IMG/VR virus record: IMGVR_UViG_3300036818_000107
Span: 1-64,000 of that record
Strand: one strand, 5' to 3'
Origin: a virus
Length of the DNA stretch: 64,000 bases
Made by a program: the position numbers and the translations under genes. The notes under the pieces were generated by a model, which searched no databases, had not been told where the DNA came from, and saw only the letters and a list, made by a program, of their open reading frames with translations. Below are positions 40,311 through 48,028 of this stretch, piece after piece. How positions within the stretch are numbered: the first letter of the stretch is position 1; every line of letters begins with the position of its first letter.

Positions 40311-40343
40311 AAAAAAGCTCTCTTCAGTTTCCCAAAGAGAGGC
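40311..40343 (-). terminator. intrinsic terminator of early minus operon
   Basis: On the minus strand GCCTCTCTT pairs with AAGAGAGC and is followed by six T. It separates the 40517-41090 genes from the late promoter. Confidence 0.85.
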
Positions 40344-40516
40344 TAGTTGGCTGGTTTGAGGCCCTAGCATACCTATACGTCTTTTAACGAAATGACATAT
40401 TTTCGGGCTGATTTTCAGGTGGCAACCACACCCACAAAAGCGTGCGATTCACACCACACGGCACTCTGTTGAAAGAATAGCATCCTCAGTGTAGCAGGTG
40501 CGTCAATCTTTGCGAT
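40344..40516. other. gene-free stretch
   Basis: About 170 bases between the 63-aa gene and its terminator with no supported gene and no clear regulatory motif. Confidence 0.4.
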
Positions 40517-40708
40517 CTACCCATATTTATCTGTCAGTTTACCTGTGAGATGATGGTATTTCCATATAGTACGCTCTATCTCTTTGATCTTGGTTTGCTG
40601 CTCATTGTAGAAGGGAAGGCATGTTTCGCAGATACTCAGCTCCATTTTCTGATGAGGGACCTGTATATCATGCGCTAGGGCTCCACAGATAGTACAGAAA
40701 AGTTTCAA
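40517..40708 (-). CDS. small zinc-finger-like protein
   Basis: 63 aa from TTG. FCTICGALAH and ICETCLPFY give two CxxC pairs, a likely zinc ribbon; the rest is helical and charged. The start overlaps the preceding stop (TTGA). Confidence 0.6.
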   Translation of the reverse strand: MKLFCTICGALAHDIQVPHQKMELSICETCLPFYNEQQTKIKEIERTIWKYHHLTGKLTDKYG

Positions 40709-40866
40709 CTTATTCCCCCTTTCTTTCGCTCATTCTCTAAATCCACAAACATCCCCTTAATCTCTTTCATCCTCTGCTTGTGCTCTAGGTGTCTTGTCAC
40801 CATCCTGTATGTGAACAGGATAGCTGTGAGGGCTCCAAGCAACCAGAGGACTCCATTAGGCCACAT
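40705..40866 (-). CDS. small membrane protein, 53 aa
   Basis: One transmembrane helix (NGVLWLLGALTAILFTY) then a charged helical tail. GGAGG lies eight bases before the ATG, and TGATG overlap with the HTH gene and TTGA overlap with the next gene support it. Function unknown. Confidence 0.6.
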   Translation of the reverse strand: MWPNGVLWLLGALTAILFTYRMVTRHLEHKQRMKEIKGMFVDLENERKKGGIS

Positions 40867-41090
40867 CAGCTATTCCTCCTTCCTTTCTGTCTTATCACAC
40901 ACGCCTCTATATCCTCACGATTATACATAAGACGATTATTTAGCCATTCTGTCCGTATTGGCTGTTTTTTGCTTTTTGACAAGAGTCGAACGTAATCCAC
41001 AGATATCGGGCGACCCATTTTCTGACTAAGCATTTGAGATGCATCCCGTGCAGATATATAGTCTGCAAGAGGAACTATTTTTTTAGGCAT
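40866..41090 (-). CDS. Xis/MerR-like HTH regulator
   Basis: 74 aa. YISARDASQMLSQKMGRPIS then DYVRLLSKSKKQPI and LMYNREDIEACVI match the protein at 3494-3766 in length and motif order. GGAGG seven bases before the ATG. The promoter region carries two GTCTAGAC-centred palindromes, so autoregulation is likely. It could also activate the late promoter 600 bases downstream, which lies past a terminator. That is an inference. Confidence 0.7.
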   Translation of the reverse strand: MPKKIVPLADYISARDASQMLSQKMGRPISVDYVRLLSKSKKQPIRTEWLNNRLMYNREDIEACVIRQKGRRNS

Positions 41091-41124
41091 ACACAGGCCT
41101 CCAGAGCTATAGTTGTGCGTATCT

Positions 41125-41191
41125 AGTATATCACAACGGAGTTATCGTCTAGACGATAACAAGGGCCTGATGATATATCGTCTAGACGATA
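41125..41191 (-). promoter_or_regulatory. promoter with two GTCTAGAC palindromes
   Basis: GTTATCGTCTAGACGATAAC (41141-41160) is a perfect 20-bp palindrome. TATCGTCTAGACGATA (41176-41191) is a perfect 16-bp copy 35 bases away. TATACT on the minus strand (41130-41125) lies downstream, with the first palindrome over the -35. Repressor or activator control of the HTH operon. Confidence 0.75.
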
Positions 41192-41243
41192 AAAATAGGG
41201 AAATAGCTACCGATACTTAAAACATGTCAGTATTTATCTATAG

Positions 41244-41277
41244 TGTAGTGATTTGTACTAATACTATAATCACTACA
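41244..41277. terminator. 10-bp inverted repeat
   Basis: TGTAGTGATT pairs with AATCACTACA around 14 bases, in the gap between the 48-aa gene and the HTH operon. It could terminate the upstream transcript or bind a regulator. No T-run. Confidence 0.35.
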
Positions 41278-41332
41278 CAGTTGACTAATCCATTAATCGA
41301 AGCATTCAAGTCGATGCATCTCTTGCATCCCT

Positions 41333-41479
41333 TCACTCATTCTTGTCCCATTCCCTTAGTAGCATTTCCCGCAACCGATGCGTCCAATACGCAAAGTAGA
41401 TAGTGCTACCCATGAACAGAAGAATAAGCAGAGATGATCCAATAGCTAAAACTACAAAGTCATGTTCACAATCACTCAT
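41333..41479 (-). CDS. small membrane protein, 48 aa
   Basis: A transmembrane helix (VVLAIGSSLLILLFMGSTIYF) is followed by a charged end (HRLREMLLREWDKNE). The ATG overlaps the upstream stop by eight bases and GAGGGAATG supplies a ribosome site. Unrecognised. Confidence 0.5.
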   Translation of the reverse strand: MSDCEHDFVVLAIGSSLLILLFMGSTIYFAYWTHRLREMLLREWDKNE

Positions 41480-41690
41480 TCATTCCCTCTTCATCACATA
41501 AAATCACGCATTCAATATAGTAGAAGATCTCATCAGCATATTGAGGGAAACGACATATCCATCTCACAATCGTGTCATACACCGGATTGTCCTCAAAGTC
41601 TGCCATGCTCTCGTTGAGCACGTCTTCTAGATCTTCGTTAAGCCTGAAGCGTTCTACACGTCTTTGAGCTTGGATTAAGCTATCATTCAT
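41472..41690 (-). CDS. small acidic protein, 72 aa
   Basis: Acidic, helical (RLNEDLEDVLNESMADFEDN) with a Cys/Tyr-rich end. Overlaps both neighbours by eight bases, a sign of coupled translation. Unknown. Confidence 0.5.
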   Translation of the reverse strand: MNDSLIQAQRRVERFRLNEDLEDVLNESMADFEDNPVYDTIVRWICRFPQYADEIFYYIECVILCDEEGMNE

Positions 41691-41859
41691 TCTTTCCTTC
41701 TTCCTCTTTCATGCGTTTTAGCCACTTATCATAACACGTTTTGTGCCTGTTCTTCTTATTAAAGGCATCACGCATGATGTACGTATTAGCAGGGAACCAC
41801 TGTTTGCAATCAGTACACCAGCCTGGATAGGCACTTACTATCAGCATTTCATACGCCAT
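41683..41859 (-). CDS. small Cys-containing protein, 58 aa
   Basis: GWCTDCKQWFPANTY and a later TCYDKW give three Cys in a zinc-finger-like order, then a basic helix. AAGGGG lies upstream of the ATG. Unknown. Confidence 0.5.
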   Translation of the reverse strand: MAYEMLIVSAYPGWCTDCKQWFPANTYIMRDAFNKKNRHKTCYDKWLKRMKEEEGKNE

Positions 41860-41933
41860 TATATCTAACCCCTTCTATTTGCGTTGAGAGCCAGATTTGA
41901 GCCCTCAATAGTTGAGTAAGTAGTTTATCTGTT

Positions 41934-41974
41934 TGAGCCGCTGCAAGTCGTCTCTTGCGTTCTACAGCGGCTCA
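41934..41974 (-). terminator. hairpin over a stop codon
   Basis: TGAGCCGCTG pairs with CAGCGGCTCA. On the minus strand the first arm includes the last codons and touches the stop of the 66-aa gene. No T-run; may stabilise the 3' end. Confidence 0.4.
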
Positions 41975-42162
41975 GGATAGTCTTTCTTGGATGCATCGAT
42001 AATCTCATCCTCACCTTCCTCTTTGACCGTTGCGAGATACTCGAGGTATTCAGGCGACTCGAAGCTATGGCAGACGGTATAGCTCTCGATAGGCCCAAAC
42101 TTTGCTTGAATAGCTTCCATCAGTTGCTTGAAAGCCTCGCTCTGGTAGAAATCTTTGCTCAT
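41962..42162 (-). CDS. small acidic protein, 66 aa
   Basis: Helical and acidic (TVKEEGEDEIIDASKKDY). Starts nine bases after the preceding stop, with GGAGATGAG before the ATG. Unrecognised. Confidence 0.5.
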   Translation of the reverse strand: MSKDFYQSEAFKQLMEAIQAKFGPIESYTVCHSFESPEYLEYLATVKEEGEDEIIDASKKDYPEPL

Positions 42163-42170
42163 CTCATCTC

Positions 42171-42500
42171 CTAATGCGCCGGATAGTTGATACCCACCAC
42201 GTCGGCAACTTCCTGCTCTACTCTCACTCTCACCTCACCTTTATCCTTGTGTGCTATATCCCCCTGTTGCGTCTGGGAAGCCTTGAATAGACGCGTCTTG
42301 GCATCCTTAATAGCCGCTTGTACCTCTTCAGTCGTAGCGGCTTCTAGTGCCTCCTGAGTGACAAAGGTGATGACTGCCGTCTGCCTCCTCATCCCGTACC
42401 GAGTCGGAACATGTAGCGAGACGATAAAGCGCGGTGCCCAGCGGCTGAGCAGATTGAGCCCAGCCGACTGGACGAGATCTTCGAACTCTTGCTTCTTCAA
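42171..42500 (-). CDS. hypothetical protein, 109 aa
   Basis: N-terminal alpha/beta part (RFIVSLHVPTRYGMRRQTAVI) then a charged helical tail. Overlaps the next gene by ATGA. Role unknown. Confidence 0.5.
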   Translation of the reverse strand: MKKQEFEDLVQSAGLNLLSRWAPRFIVSLHVPTRYGMRRQTAVITFVTQEALEAATTEEVQAAIKDAKTRLFKASQTQQGDIAHKDKGEVRVRVEQEVADVVGINYPAH

Positions 42501-42832
42501 AATTCGTCCTCATCATCCTCATAGCTACTCTGCGTCTCAGAAGAGCCCCCATAGAACTCCCTGGAATTACAGATGTGCTCATACGCGGCGACCACCTGCC
42601 CATCAACGATACCCGTGCACACAATCTGGTACACCTCTTTCACCTTGCTGTCTGACCTGTCAAACATCGAGATGTCCCCTAGAATGACATGCGAGAGTCT
42701 CACCAGCTGGTCAGGGTCTTCATCGCCGTCCGCCCAATGGTGAGGCAAGTAGACCACCTCCGGTATCCCCTGTACCTGCACGTCTTCTGTAGGTGCCTCA
42801 TCCCATAATGAGAGTTGTATCATCCTGCTCAT
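42497..42832 (-). CDS. hypothetical protein, 111 aa
   Basis: Starts MSRMIQLSLWDE and ends with an acidic tail (SSYEDDEDEF). Middle part strand-rich. In a tightly overlapping run of early genes. Unrecognised. Confidence 0.5.
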   Translation of the reverse strand: MSRMIQLSLWDEAPTEDVQVQGIPEVVYLPHHWADGDEDPDQLVRLSHVILGDISMFDRSDSKVKEVYQIVCTGIVDGQVVAAYEHICNSREFYGGSSETQSSYEDDEDEF

Positions 42833-43053
42833 TCTTCTATCCCTTTAAACAGCATCTCTGCACACGGTAGCGTCTCTTGCTCTATCGTTACAAGAGCGCC
42901 TAGTATCTCAGCGTACTCTTCATCGCACCTATCCCCATACACACCTTCAAACAGCTCTTTCAGCTTCTCAGCAAGTGGGCCATTGAGGATTGCCACTATC
43001 TCTTTCGTGAGTTGCCTGATGCGCGGCTCTTCTTCCCAGGTCAGGTCATTCAT
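42829..43053 (-). CDS. small acidic protein, 74 aa
   Basis: Helical acidic sequence (LAEKLKELFEGVYGDRCDEE). ATGA overlaps on both sides. Unknown. Confidence 0.5.
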   Translation of the reverse strand: MNDLTWEEEPRIRQLTKEIVAILNGPLAEKLKELFEGVYGDRCDEEYAEILGALVTIEQETLPCAEMLFKGIEE

Positions 43054-43262
43054 CCTACTTTGTCTCCTCTCTTCATCGCCCGTTCAATCTCCCCTATCCT
43101 TCCTTCTGTTGCCAGCACCGCGTATGCATGCCACCCTTCCGGGCCACTTCCTATCATCAACGCGCCGTTTACCTGCAATGGCCGATAGTGGTGCTGGTTG
43201 CCAAGCTGCATCACTTCTTCAGCATGCACGCTTACCTGCTCTTGGAGTGCTTTCTTTTTCAT
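43050..43262 (-). CDS. small protein, 70 aa
   Basis: A basic start (MKKKALQEQ), a Gly/His-rich middle and a helical end. ATGA overlaps. Unknown. Confidence 0.5.
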   Translation of the reverse strand: MKKKALQEQVSVHAEEVMQLGNQHHYRPLQVNGALMIGSGPEGWHAYAVLATEGRIGEIERAMKRGDKVG

Positions 43263-43525
43263 GATGCCTCTCCTTTCGCCCAGCTATCCCTGGCTTGAGA
43301 CTTTGGTTCTATGAAACTCCATATGCACTTGCATCCTATCGCCTTTCGTTTGCCGCAAGCAGGACACGCCTCTAGTCCACACCCTTTTCCGTGCAGCCGA
43401 AACTCTTCTTGTGCACATGCAGAGCATCTTCCTCTTTTGAGAATATCGTACGTCTCTTTTCCGACCATAATACGTGCATTTGGGATATTATTGATCCAAA
43501 CATCCCAATCTGTAAAACTGCTCAT
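43259..43525 (-). CDS. double zinc-ribbon protein
   Basis: 88 aa with RCSACAQEEFRLHGKGCGLEAC and ACGKRKAIGCKC: eight or more Cys in CxxC pairs, pointing to two zinc sites. Likely DNA, RNA or protein binding. ATGA overlaps with neighbours. Confidence 0.6.
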   Translation of the reverse strand: MSSFTDWDVWINNIPNARIMVGKETYDILKRGRCSACAQEEFRLHGKGCGLEACPACGKRKAIGCKCIWSFIEPKSQARDSWAKGEAS

Positions 43526-43722
43526 CCCACCACCTGCTCTCTTTCCACCAGCCTCTGCCAGTGCTCTATCCTACTCACCAACTTCTCACGTTGTCCCTCA
43601 CTCAGCTCTAGCAGGCCTCGTTCCCACCTCACACGGCCATAGCGCATATGACACGATGAATCAACAACGAGATGGGCATAGTTCATACTCTGGGCAAACT
43701 CAAGGATCTGTTCGTTGGTCAT
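43522..43722 (-). CDS. small helical protein, 66 aa
   Basis: Start 43722 is preferred because AAGGTGG is upstream; codons further upstream also start with ATG. Helical and charged (EGQREKLVSRIEHWQRLVE). Unknown. Confidence 0.5.
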   Translation of the reverse strand: MTNEQILEFAQSMNYAHLVVDSSCHMRYGRVRWERGLLELSEGQREKLVSRIEHWQRLVEREQVVG

Positions 43723-43735
43723 GATGCCACCTTCT

Positions 43736-44197
43736 TTAATATGCATATGCATCTTCATCTGTATGCCCTAGGACAAAGAACGTTATTGTCTCTTTATATC
43801 CATCCGTCGCTGTATATTGCTCCATCGCTATTATACGCCATCCATAACTAAGCAATTGATTTACTCTATAAACTTCACTCTCCTTTGTTACCTTTCTAAC
43901 GCGTTCTATGAATTCTCTTCTTTGATACCTTTGTTCTATTCTAGGCTCTGCTTGATTTGTTTTACAGTGAAAGCGCCCATGGCACTCCTCGCAAAGCGTC
44001 GTCAAATCGTTGAGATCTTCATTCCCGCGTCTCTCATAGGTCCGGTGGTGAACATGCAATTTCCCATCACTGTTACAAGCCCTGCAGTGATAATCATCAC
44101 GCTCTAGGGCTTGATCTCGCTTTGCTCTCCACTCTGGCGTCTGTAAGTACTGCTCATATGGCATGGTCCTTAATGCTTGAACACGTTCCTCGTTCAT
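43736..44197 (-). CDS. HNH endonuclease
   Basis: 153 aa from ATG 44197 (GGGAG upstream). The HNH core runs DDYHCRACNSDGKLHVHH, then DLNDLTTLCEECHGRFH: two CxxC pairs and the His-His and Asn/His residues. It cuts DNA with a metal ion. It lies right after dnaB; HNH genes near replication or terminase genes are common and may be homing or recombination nucleases. C-terminal unknown domain. Confidence 0.85.
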   Translation of the reverse strand: MNEERVQALRTMPYEQYLQTPEWRAKRDQALERDDYHCRACNSDGKLHVHHRTYERRGNEDLNDLTTLCEECHGRFHCKTNQAEPRIEQRYQRREFIERVRKVTKESEVYRVNQLLSYGWRIIAMEQYTATDGYKETITFFVLGHTDEDAYAY

Positions 44198-44211
44198 CGT
44201 AAAATCTCCCT

Positions 44212-45537
44212 TCATTCATTTACTATTTCAAGATTGCCAAACTTTGTCTGCTCAGCAAACCATTTGAGTGTTACTTCTCCTAAAGGTCCGTTACGGTGCT
44301 TGGCTATAATCAGATCTGCTAGTCCTTTGCGCTCGGTCTCAGGATTGTAAGCATCATCTCGGTAGATAAACATCACACAGTCCGCATCATTCTCTATCGA
44401 GCCGCTCTCTCTCAAATCTGACAATTGCGGTATCTTGATCTGACGGTTCTCTACCTGACGGGATAATTGCGCTCCGGCTAGGACTGGGACATCTAGCTCT
44501 TTCGCTAGGTTCTTGAGATCGCGACTAATCTCTCCCAGCTCTAGCACACGGTTCTCTATCCGCTTGCCCTGCTTGTTGGCAGTGAGCAGTTGCAGGTAGT
44601 CGACTACGATGAAGTCAAGACCTTCCTTGGCTTTCATCTGGCGTGCTCGACTGCGGATCTGAGCTATTGAGAGACCCCCGGTATCATCAATGATGAGTCC
44701 ACTTTGAGAGATGTCCTCCATAACCTGCATCACTTTCTCCCAGTCATCCTTCTCAATCCATCCGGTCTGAAGCGCCGTATTGTTCACACCAGACTCACTG
44801 GAAATGAGCCTGTACCCCAACTCCTCTTCACTCATCTCAAGGCTAAAGAAACCGACCTTCTTATCCTGTTTCGCGGCATAATAGGCCATATTGAGCATGG
44901 CAGATGTCTTACCCATTCCAGGTCTGCCAGCGATAATGTAGAGCGCACCCCGACGAAAACCCTTGGTGAGTTTGTCGAGATCGTGAAAGCCACTGGGTAC
45001 ACCCACGATTGACGTTTTGTTCTGGGATACCTCATCGAGCCGGGTCATACACTTGGACATCACATCAGAGATCAGGCTGTAACTCGAGCGGTTGCGCTTC
45101 TGACTGATAGCAAAGACCAGTTCTTCAGCAGTCGCTAGCGCGTCGTCTGCCGGGTCATTTTGAGCAGAGGCGGCCATGTTACCAGCTGCTAGGATAATGC
45201 GCCGTCTGACCGAGGTATCTTCAATGATTTGAGCATAGCTCTCAGCATTGTTAGTGGTCGGCACCTCGTTGATGAGGGAGGTGAGATAGCTAGCACCGCC
45301 TACCTCGTCTAGCTTGTTCTTGCGCTCTAACTCATCACAGATGGTGAGATAGTCAGCAGACTCACCGCGACTAACGAGATACTCTATCGCCTCATAGATC
45401 GTTCTGTGTGCATCACGGTAAAAGTCACCTGAGTGAAGGATATCCCCCACTTGGGTATAGACACTGGCGTCAATCACAATACTCCCAAGCAAGGCTTTTT
45501 CAGCATCAATATTGTTTGGTATCATGGCGCTTTTCAT
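44212..45537 (-). CDS. dnaB: replicative DNA helicase DnaB
   Basis: 441 aa. An N-terminal helicase-primase interaction domain (about 1-110, starting MIPNNIDAEKALLGSIV), a linker, and a RecA-type core with Walker A GRPGMGKTS (204-212), FFSLEMS, and VDYLQLL as Walker B. It unwinds DNA ahead of the fork as a hexamer. ATG at 45537 overlaps the preceding stop; ATG 45525 is an alternative. The initiator-like protein encoded just upstream may load it. Confidence 0.95.
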   Translation of the reverse strand: MKSAMIPNNIDAEKALLGSIVIDASVYTQVGDILHSGDFYRDAHRTIYEAIEYLVSRGESADYLTICDELERKNKLDEVGGASYLTSLINEVPTTNNAESYAQIIEDTSVRRRIILAAGNMAASAQNDPADDALATAEELVFAISQKRNRSSYSLISDVMSKCMTRLDEVSQNKTSIVGVPSGFHDLDKLTKGFRRGALYIIAGRPGMGKTSAMLNMAYYAAKQDKKVGFFSLEMSEEELGYRLISSESGVNNTALQTGWIEKDDWEKVMQVMEDISQSGLIIDDTGGLSIAQIRSRARQMKAKEGLDFIVVDYLQLLTANKQGKRIENRVLELGEISRDLKNLAKELDVPVLAGAQLSRQVENRQIKIPQLSDLRESGSIENDADCVMFIYRDDAYNPETERKGLADLIIAKHRNGPLGEVTLKWFAEQTKFGNLEIVNE

Positions 45538-46748
45538 ACATTCGCTCTCTCTTTCCTCAATTTTTCACGCATTGCTTTCAGGCTAAATCCAGGGACGGCT
45601 ACCAATTCGCCCGACGGCGGTTCTTGAGTGGTCGGTTGTGGCTCCGGGTCAAAGGTATAGTTGCGCATGCCACTGCCTGAAGATGACTTGGAAGAGTCTT
45701 TGGGTTGCTCAGCTTTGCGCTTCTTCTTCTTCCACCCATTCAGGTTGTCTGCATTAGCAAGGTTCCCGGGTTTGACCGTTTTGTCATCGAGTCCGGGGTC
45801 TTTATCGATCTGCTGCTCTGTGAAGTCGTACAGGCTCTTCATGTCCTCAAAGCTCTGCACGTGCTCAGAGAGTGTGGCCCAGTGCCCTTTGTTGGTGAGG
45901 TTGACCTTGACTGCCATGCCAAGCTGACACCACCATTGATGTTGCTGCTTCTCTTGCTCGTCATAGATACCCAAAGGGGCAAGCTTCTCTGTATGACGTT
46001 CAATTGATGCGTTTCCTGTAGTCACTGTGGCTATAGGCAATTGGGTCTCAGGTGGGTTATCCACATCAGAGACGGGTTTATCCACAATAGGTGTGGATAA
46101 GTATTTCTCCTGAGCAAAAGAGGATTGAAGGGATGAATGCGTGAGGGAATCCGGTTCGATTTTTGTAGAGTCGTTGGCATTCGTACTCTCTTTCGATTCT
46201 ATGTTAGGTTTCTTAGTAGATTCTATGTTGTGTCTACTTTTAGACGGGTCCTCGTCTACTTTTAGACGGGTATCGCGTTTACTTTTAGACGGGTCCTCTG
46301 AATTATCCCGTCTATTAATAGACGCGTCTACTTTTGGACGCGTATGTTTAGGGTCTCTTTCAGGCAGAAGTTTTACTCTACGGTTAAGTTCTTGGCAGTT
46401 GAGTCGATACTTATAAGTATCTTTGCCGTACATGCGGTGCTTTTCGCGGGATAGAAGACTTTCACCTATCAGTTCTTCTAGGCTGTCAATAATGACACAT
46501 CTGCCAAACATGCCATACATAGCCTCTATCCACTGAGGATAGGTCATGTAGATAGCCAGGTCCTCACCTTTGCCGCGTTTGTCATTCGTCCAGCTTTCCA
46601 TGATGGCTAAGATGAAAGCTTTGCAGTGAGAGGAAGCCTTGCTCTTATTCTTCTTGTATGAGCAGTTCTGGCAGATATGCAGATACTCTTCTCGAAGCTC
46701 GATAAAGTAATAGTTTGCCCTGTGCTCAATGATGCTATTGTTGCTCAT
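45534..46748 (-). CDS. initiator/helicase-loader-like HTH protein
   Basis: 404 aa. Residues 1-130 look like a winged-helix replication domain. A low-complexity part follows, with repeated KVDEDPSKSKRD-like words (about 150-200), then a C-terminal domain shared with the protein at 1431-2594 (LTNKGHWATL...VKPGNLANADNLNGW) and a basic end. Directly upstream of dnaB and overlapping it, so a helicase loader or origin binder is likely. Family not firmly assigned. Confidence 0.65.
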   Translation of the reverse strand: MSNNSIIEHRANYYFIELREEYLHICQNCSYKKNKSKASSHCKAFILAIMESWTNDKRGKGEDLAIYMTYPQWIEAMYGMFGRCVIIDSLEELIGESLLSREKHRMYGKDTYKYRLNCQELNRRVKLLPERDPKHTRPKVDASINRRDNSEDPSKSKRDTRLKVDEDPSKSRHNIESTKKPNIESKESTNANDSTKIEPDSLTHSSLQSSFAQEKYLSTPIVDKPVSDVDNPPETQLPIATVTTGNASIERHTEKLAPLGIYDEQEKQQHQWWCQLGMAVKVNLTNKGHWATLSEHVQSFEDMKSLYDFTEQQIDKDPGLDDKTVKPGNLANADNLNGWKKKKRKAEQPKDSSKSSSGSGMRNYTFDPEPQPTTQEPPSGELVAVPGFSLKAMREKLRKERANV

Positions 46749-46937
46749 AGACGCGCTCCATTTCTACTTATCGCTATCCAGCACGTCTATGTACTGCCTT
46801 GACCTTTTTGGGAGACAAGGCTATACTAAAAAAGGATAGCGAGTTCCTAGGGTTGTCCCTCGCGTTCGCCAAAACTCTTAGGGGCAACCTGAATGTCATT
46901 AAATCTTTAATTGTCCACTGCCACCCAACGGTGGCTT
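46749..46937 (-). other. non-coding gap with plus-strand terminator
   Basis: About 190 bases between the initiator-like gene and a small gene. It may hold the initiator gene promoter or the replication origin, given its A+T-rich patches. At its right edge GCCACC-CAAC-GGTGGC (46920-46935), followed by TTTTATTTT, is a plus-strand terminator with no plus-strand gene before it. Confidence 0.4.
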
Positions 46938-46944
46938 TTATTTT
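46920..46944 (+). terminator. orphan plus-strand terminator
   Basis: A compact 6-bp GC stem with a 4-base loop and a T-rich tail on the plus strand, at the stop of a minus-strand gene. It may limit antisense transcription into the early operon. Confidence 0.6.
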
Positions 46945-47141
46945 GCCAGTATCGCCAGTATCCTGTCTTCTGTTAGACTTTCCACCTTCGACACAGGCGC
47001 GATATAGCGCCACTCTATCCGGTTGCTCTCTTCTGCTTTGCGCCGAGCTGCATAGAGATAGAGCTTGCCTTTCCTTCTGGGTTTCTCCTGGGGCGTCCAC
47101 CCCTGGTCTAGAATGAACTGTTTGACTTGATCCATTGTCAT
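46938..47141 (-). CDS. small basic protein, 67 aa
   Basis: Basic middle (QEKPRRKGKLYLYAARRKAE), likely an alpha/beta nucleic-acid-binding domain. Start 47141 or 47135: GGAG is 4 or 10 bases upstream, so both are possible. Driven by the promoter at 47162-47190. Confidence 0.6.
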   Translation of the reverse strand: MTMDQVKQFILDQGWTPQEKPRRKGKLYLYAARRKAEESNRIEWRYIAPVSKVESLTEDRILAILAK

Positions 47142-47151
47142 ACGTCTCCTT

Positions 47152-47190
47152 GTTAGACAACATTTTACCATGTTGCCTAACAGGTGTCAA
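47152..47190 (-). promoter_or_regulatory. promoter with spacer operator
   Basis: On the minus strand TTGACA (47190-47185), a 17-base spacer and TAAAAT (47167-47162). GTTAGACAACAT and ATGTTGCCTAAC form a 12-bp inverted repeat with one mismatch over 47152-47181, covering spacer and -10. Same plan as the plus-strand promoters. Confidence 0.75.
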
Positions 47191-47226
47191 GCGATTTTGT
47201 TGAGTGCTCGTAAATCCGTTCATGCT

Positions 47227-47394
47227 CTATCTCCTGTATGCTTCAAAGTAATTGCGTGCTGCAGAACTGATAAACGCTAGGATGTACACCATCTCGATAT
47301 GTGGATATTCTTCAAGAATGTCGTCAATGGTTTTATTCATGCATGCTATGCCAATCATAAGCTGAAGTGTCATTCGGCTGTATTTTCTCTTCAT
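47227..47394 (-). CDS. DUF433-like small protein
   Basis: 55 aa. LMIGIACMNKTIDDILEEYP followed by HIEMVYILAFIS resembles the DUF433 HTH-like fold (DILE.YP.l....i..al.ya) often found as an antitoxin. GGAAGAG before the ATG. No partner toxin next to it. Could be a DNA-binding regulator. Confidence 0.55.
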   Translation of the reverse strand: MKRKYSRMTLQLMIGIACMNKTIDDILEEYPHIEMVYILAFISSAARNYFEAYRR

Positions 47395-47618
47395 GCCATC
47401 TCTTCCTTTTGCGCCTTGTACTCAAGATAGAGTTGCTTTACCTCTGTATACACCTTGCGCTTCTCTTCTTCATCTGTGATATTGTTGTCTTGTATGCGCG
47501 TGTGTGCTTCATACCACACTTTGGCACGGTCAACGCCTTGCAAGTCGTCTATACCGTAACGCTTGTCGCGTTCGGTTATCTCACGGTCTCGTTTGGCGAA
47601 GGGGTTTTCTTCTGTCAT
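47391..47618 (-). CDS. small charged helical protein, 75 aa
   Basis: Highly charged helices (KRDREITERDKRYGIDD; VYTEVKQLYLEYKAQKEEM). ATGA overlap with both neighbours. Unknown. Confidence 0.5.
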   Translation of the reverse strand: MTEENPFAKRDREITERDKRYGIDDLQGVDRAKVWYEAHTRIQDNNITDEEEKRKVYTEVKQLYLEYKAQKEEMA

Positions 47619-48028
47619 GCTGGTTCCTCCTCACGTTGTGGGATAAAGTGCTGTACCCTCTCAGCACTCAGGTAGATACGTACACGGTCTTCAGCCTCTT
47701 CATAGCCGTCAGAGCGTCGTCTGTGGCACGCACGGCAACAAGGCACCACGTTGTCATAGGTAAGGCCACCACCGGGACGCACCATCTCTATCACAGAGCA
47801 CTGATACTCTCTGCAGAAGGCGCATAGCCCTGCATGGTCGGACAATGTGGACAACCAATGGACAAGAGTGAGTGTGATGGGTACAATGCCTTGACGATGT
47901 GCTTGACGGCATGCGCTTTCTACCCTATCGTGCTCTCTAAGCCTGTCTTTCGAGTAACATTTCTCGCATATCCCGTAGGAGTGTCTAGCTGAGAAGGTGA
48001 GGCCACATATGGTACAGGTGGAAGTCAT
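47615..48028 (-). CDS. HNH-type zinc protein, possibly inactive
   Basis: 137 aa. An N-terminal zinc finger (CTICGLTFSA...CEKC) precedes an HNH-like domain LCAFCREYQCSVIEMVRPGG then NVVPCCRACHRRR. In active enzymes the second Cys pair is followed by a strand ending in Asp-His; here that place reads IEMV, so the catalytic His appears lost. The zinc-binding scaffold is intact. May be a DNA-binding derivative. ATGA overlap with the nuclease gene. Confidence 0.7.
   Translation of the reverse strand: MTSTCTICGLTFSARHSYGICEKCYSKDRLREHDRVESACRQAHRQGIVPITLTLVHWLSTLSDHAGLCAFCREYQCSVIEMVRPGGGLTYDNVVPCCRACHRRRSDGYEEAEDRVRIYLSAERVQHFIPQREEEPA

Noticed and set aside
46774-47223. 149-codon minus-strand frame overlapping the 67-aa gene
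   Set aside because: It lacks a ribosome site and has a Cys/Arg/Ser-rich, unprotein-like make-up. The 67-aa frame has both promoter and ribosome site.
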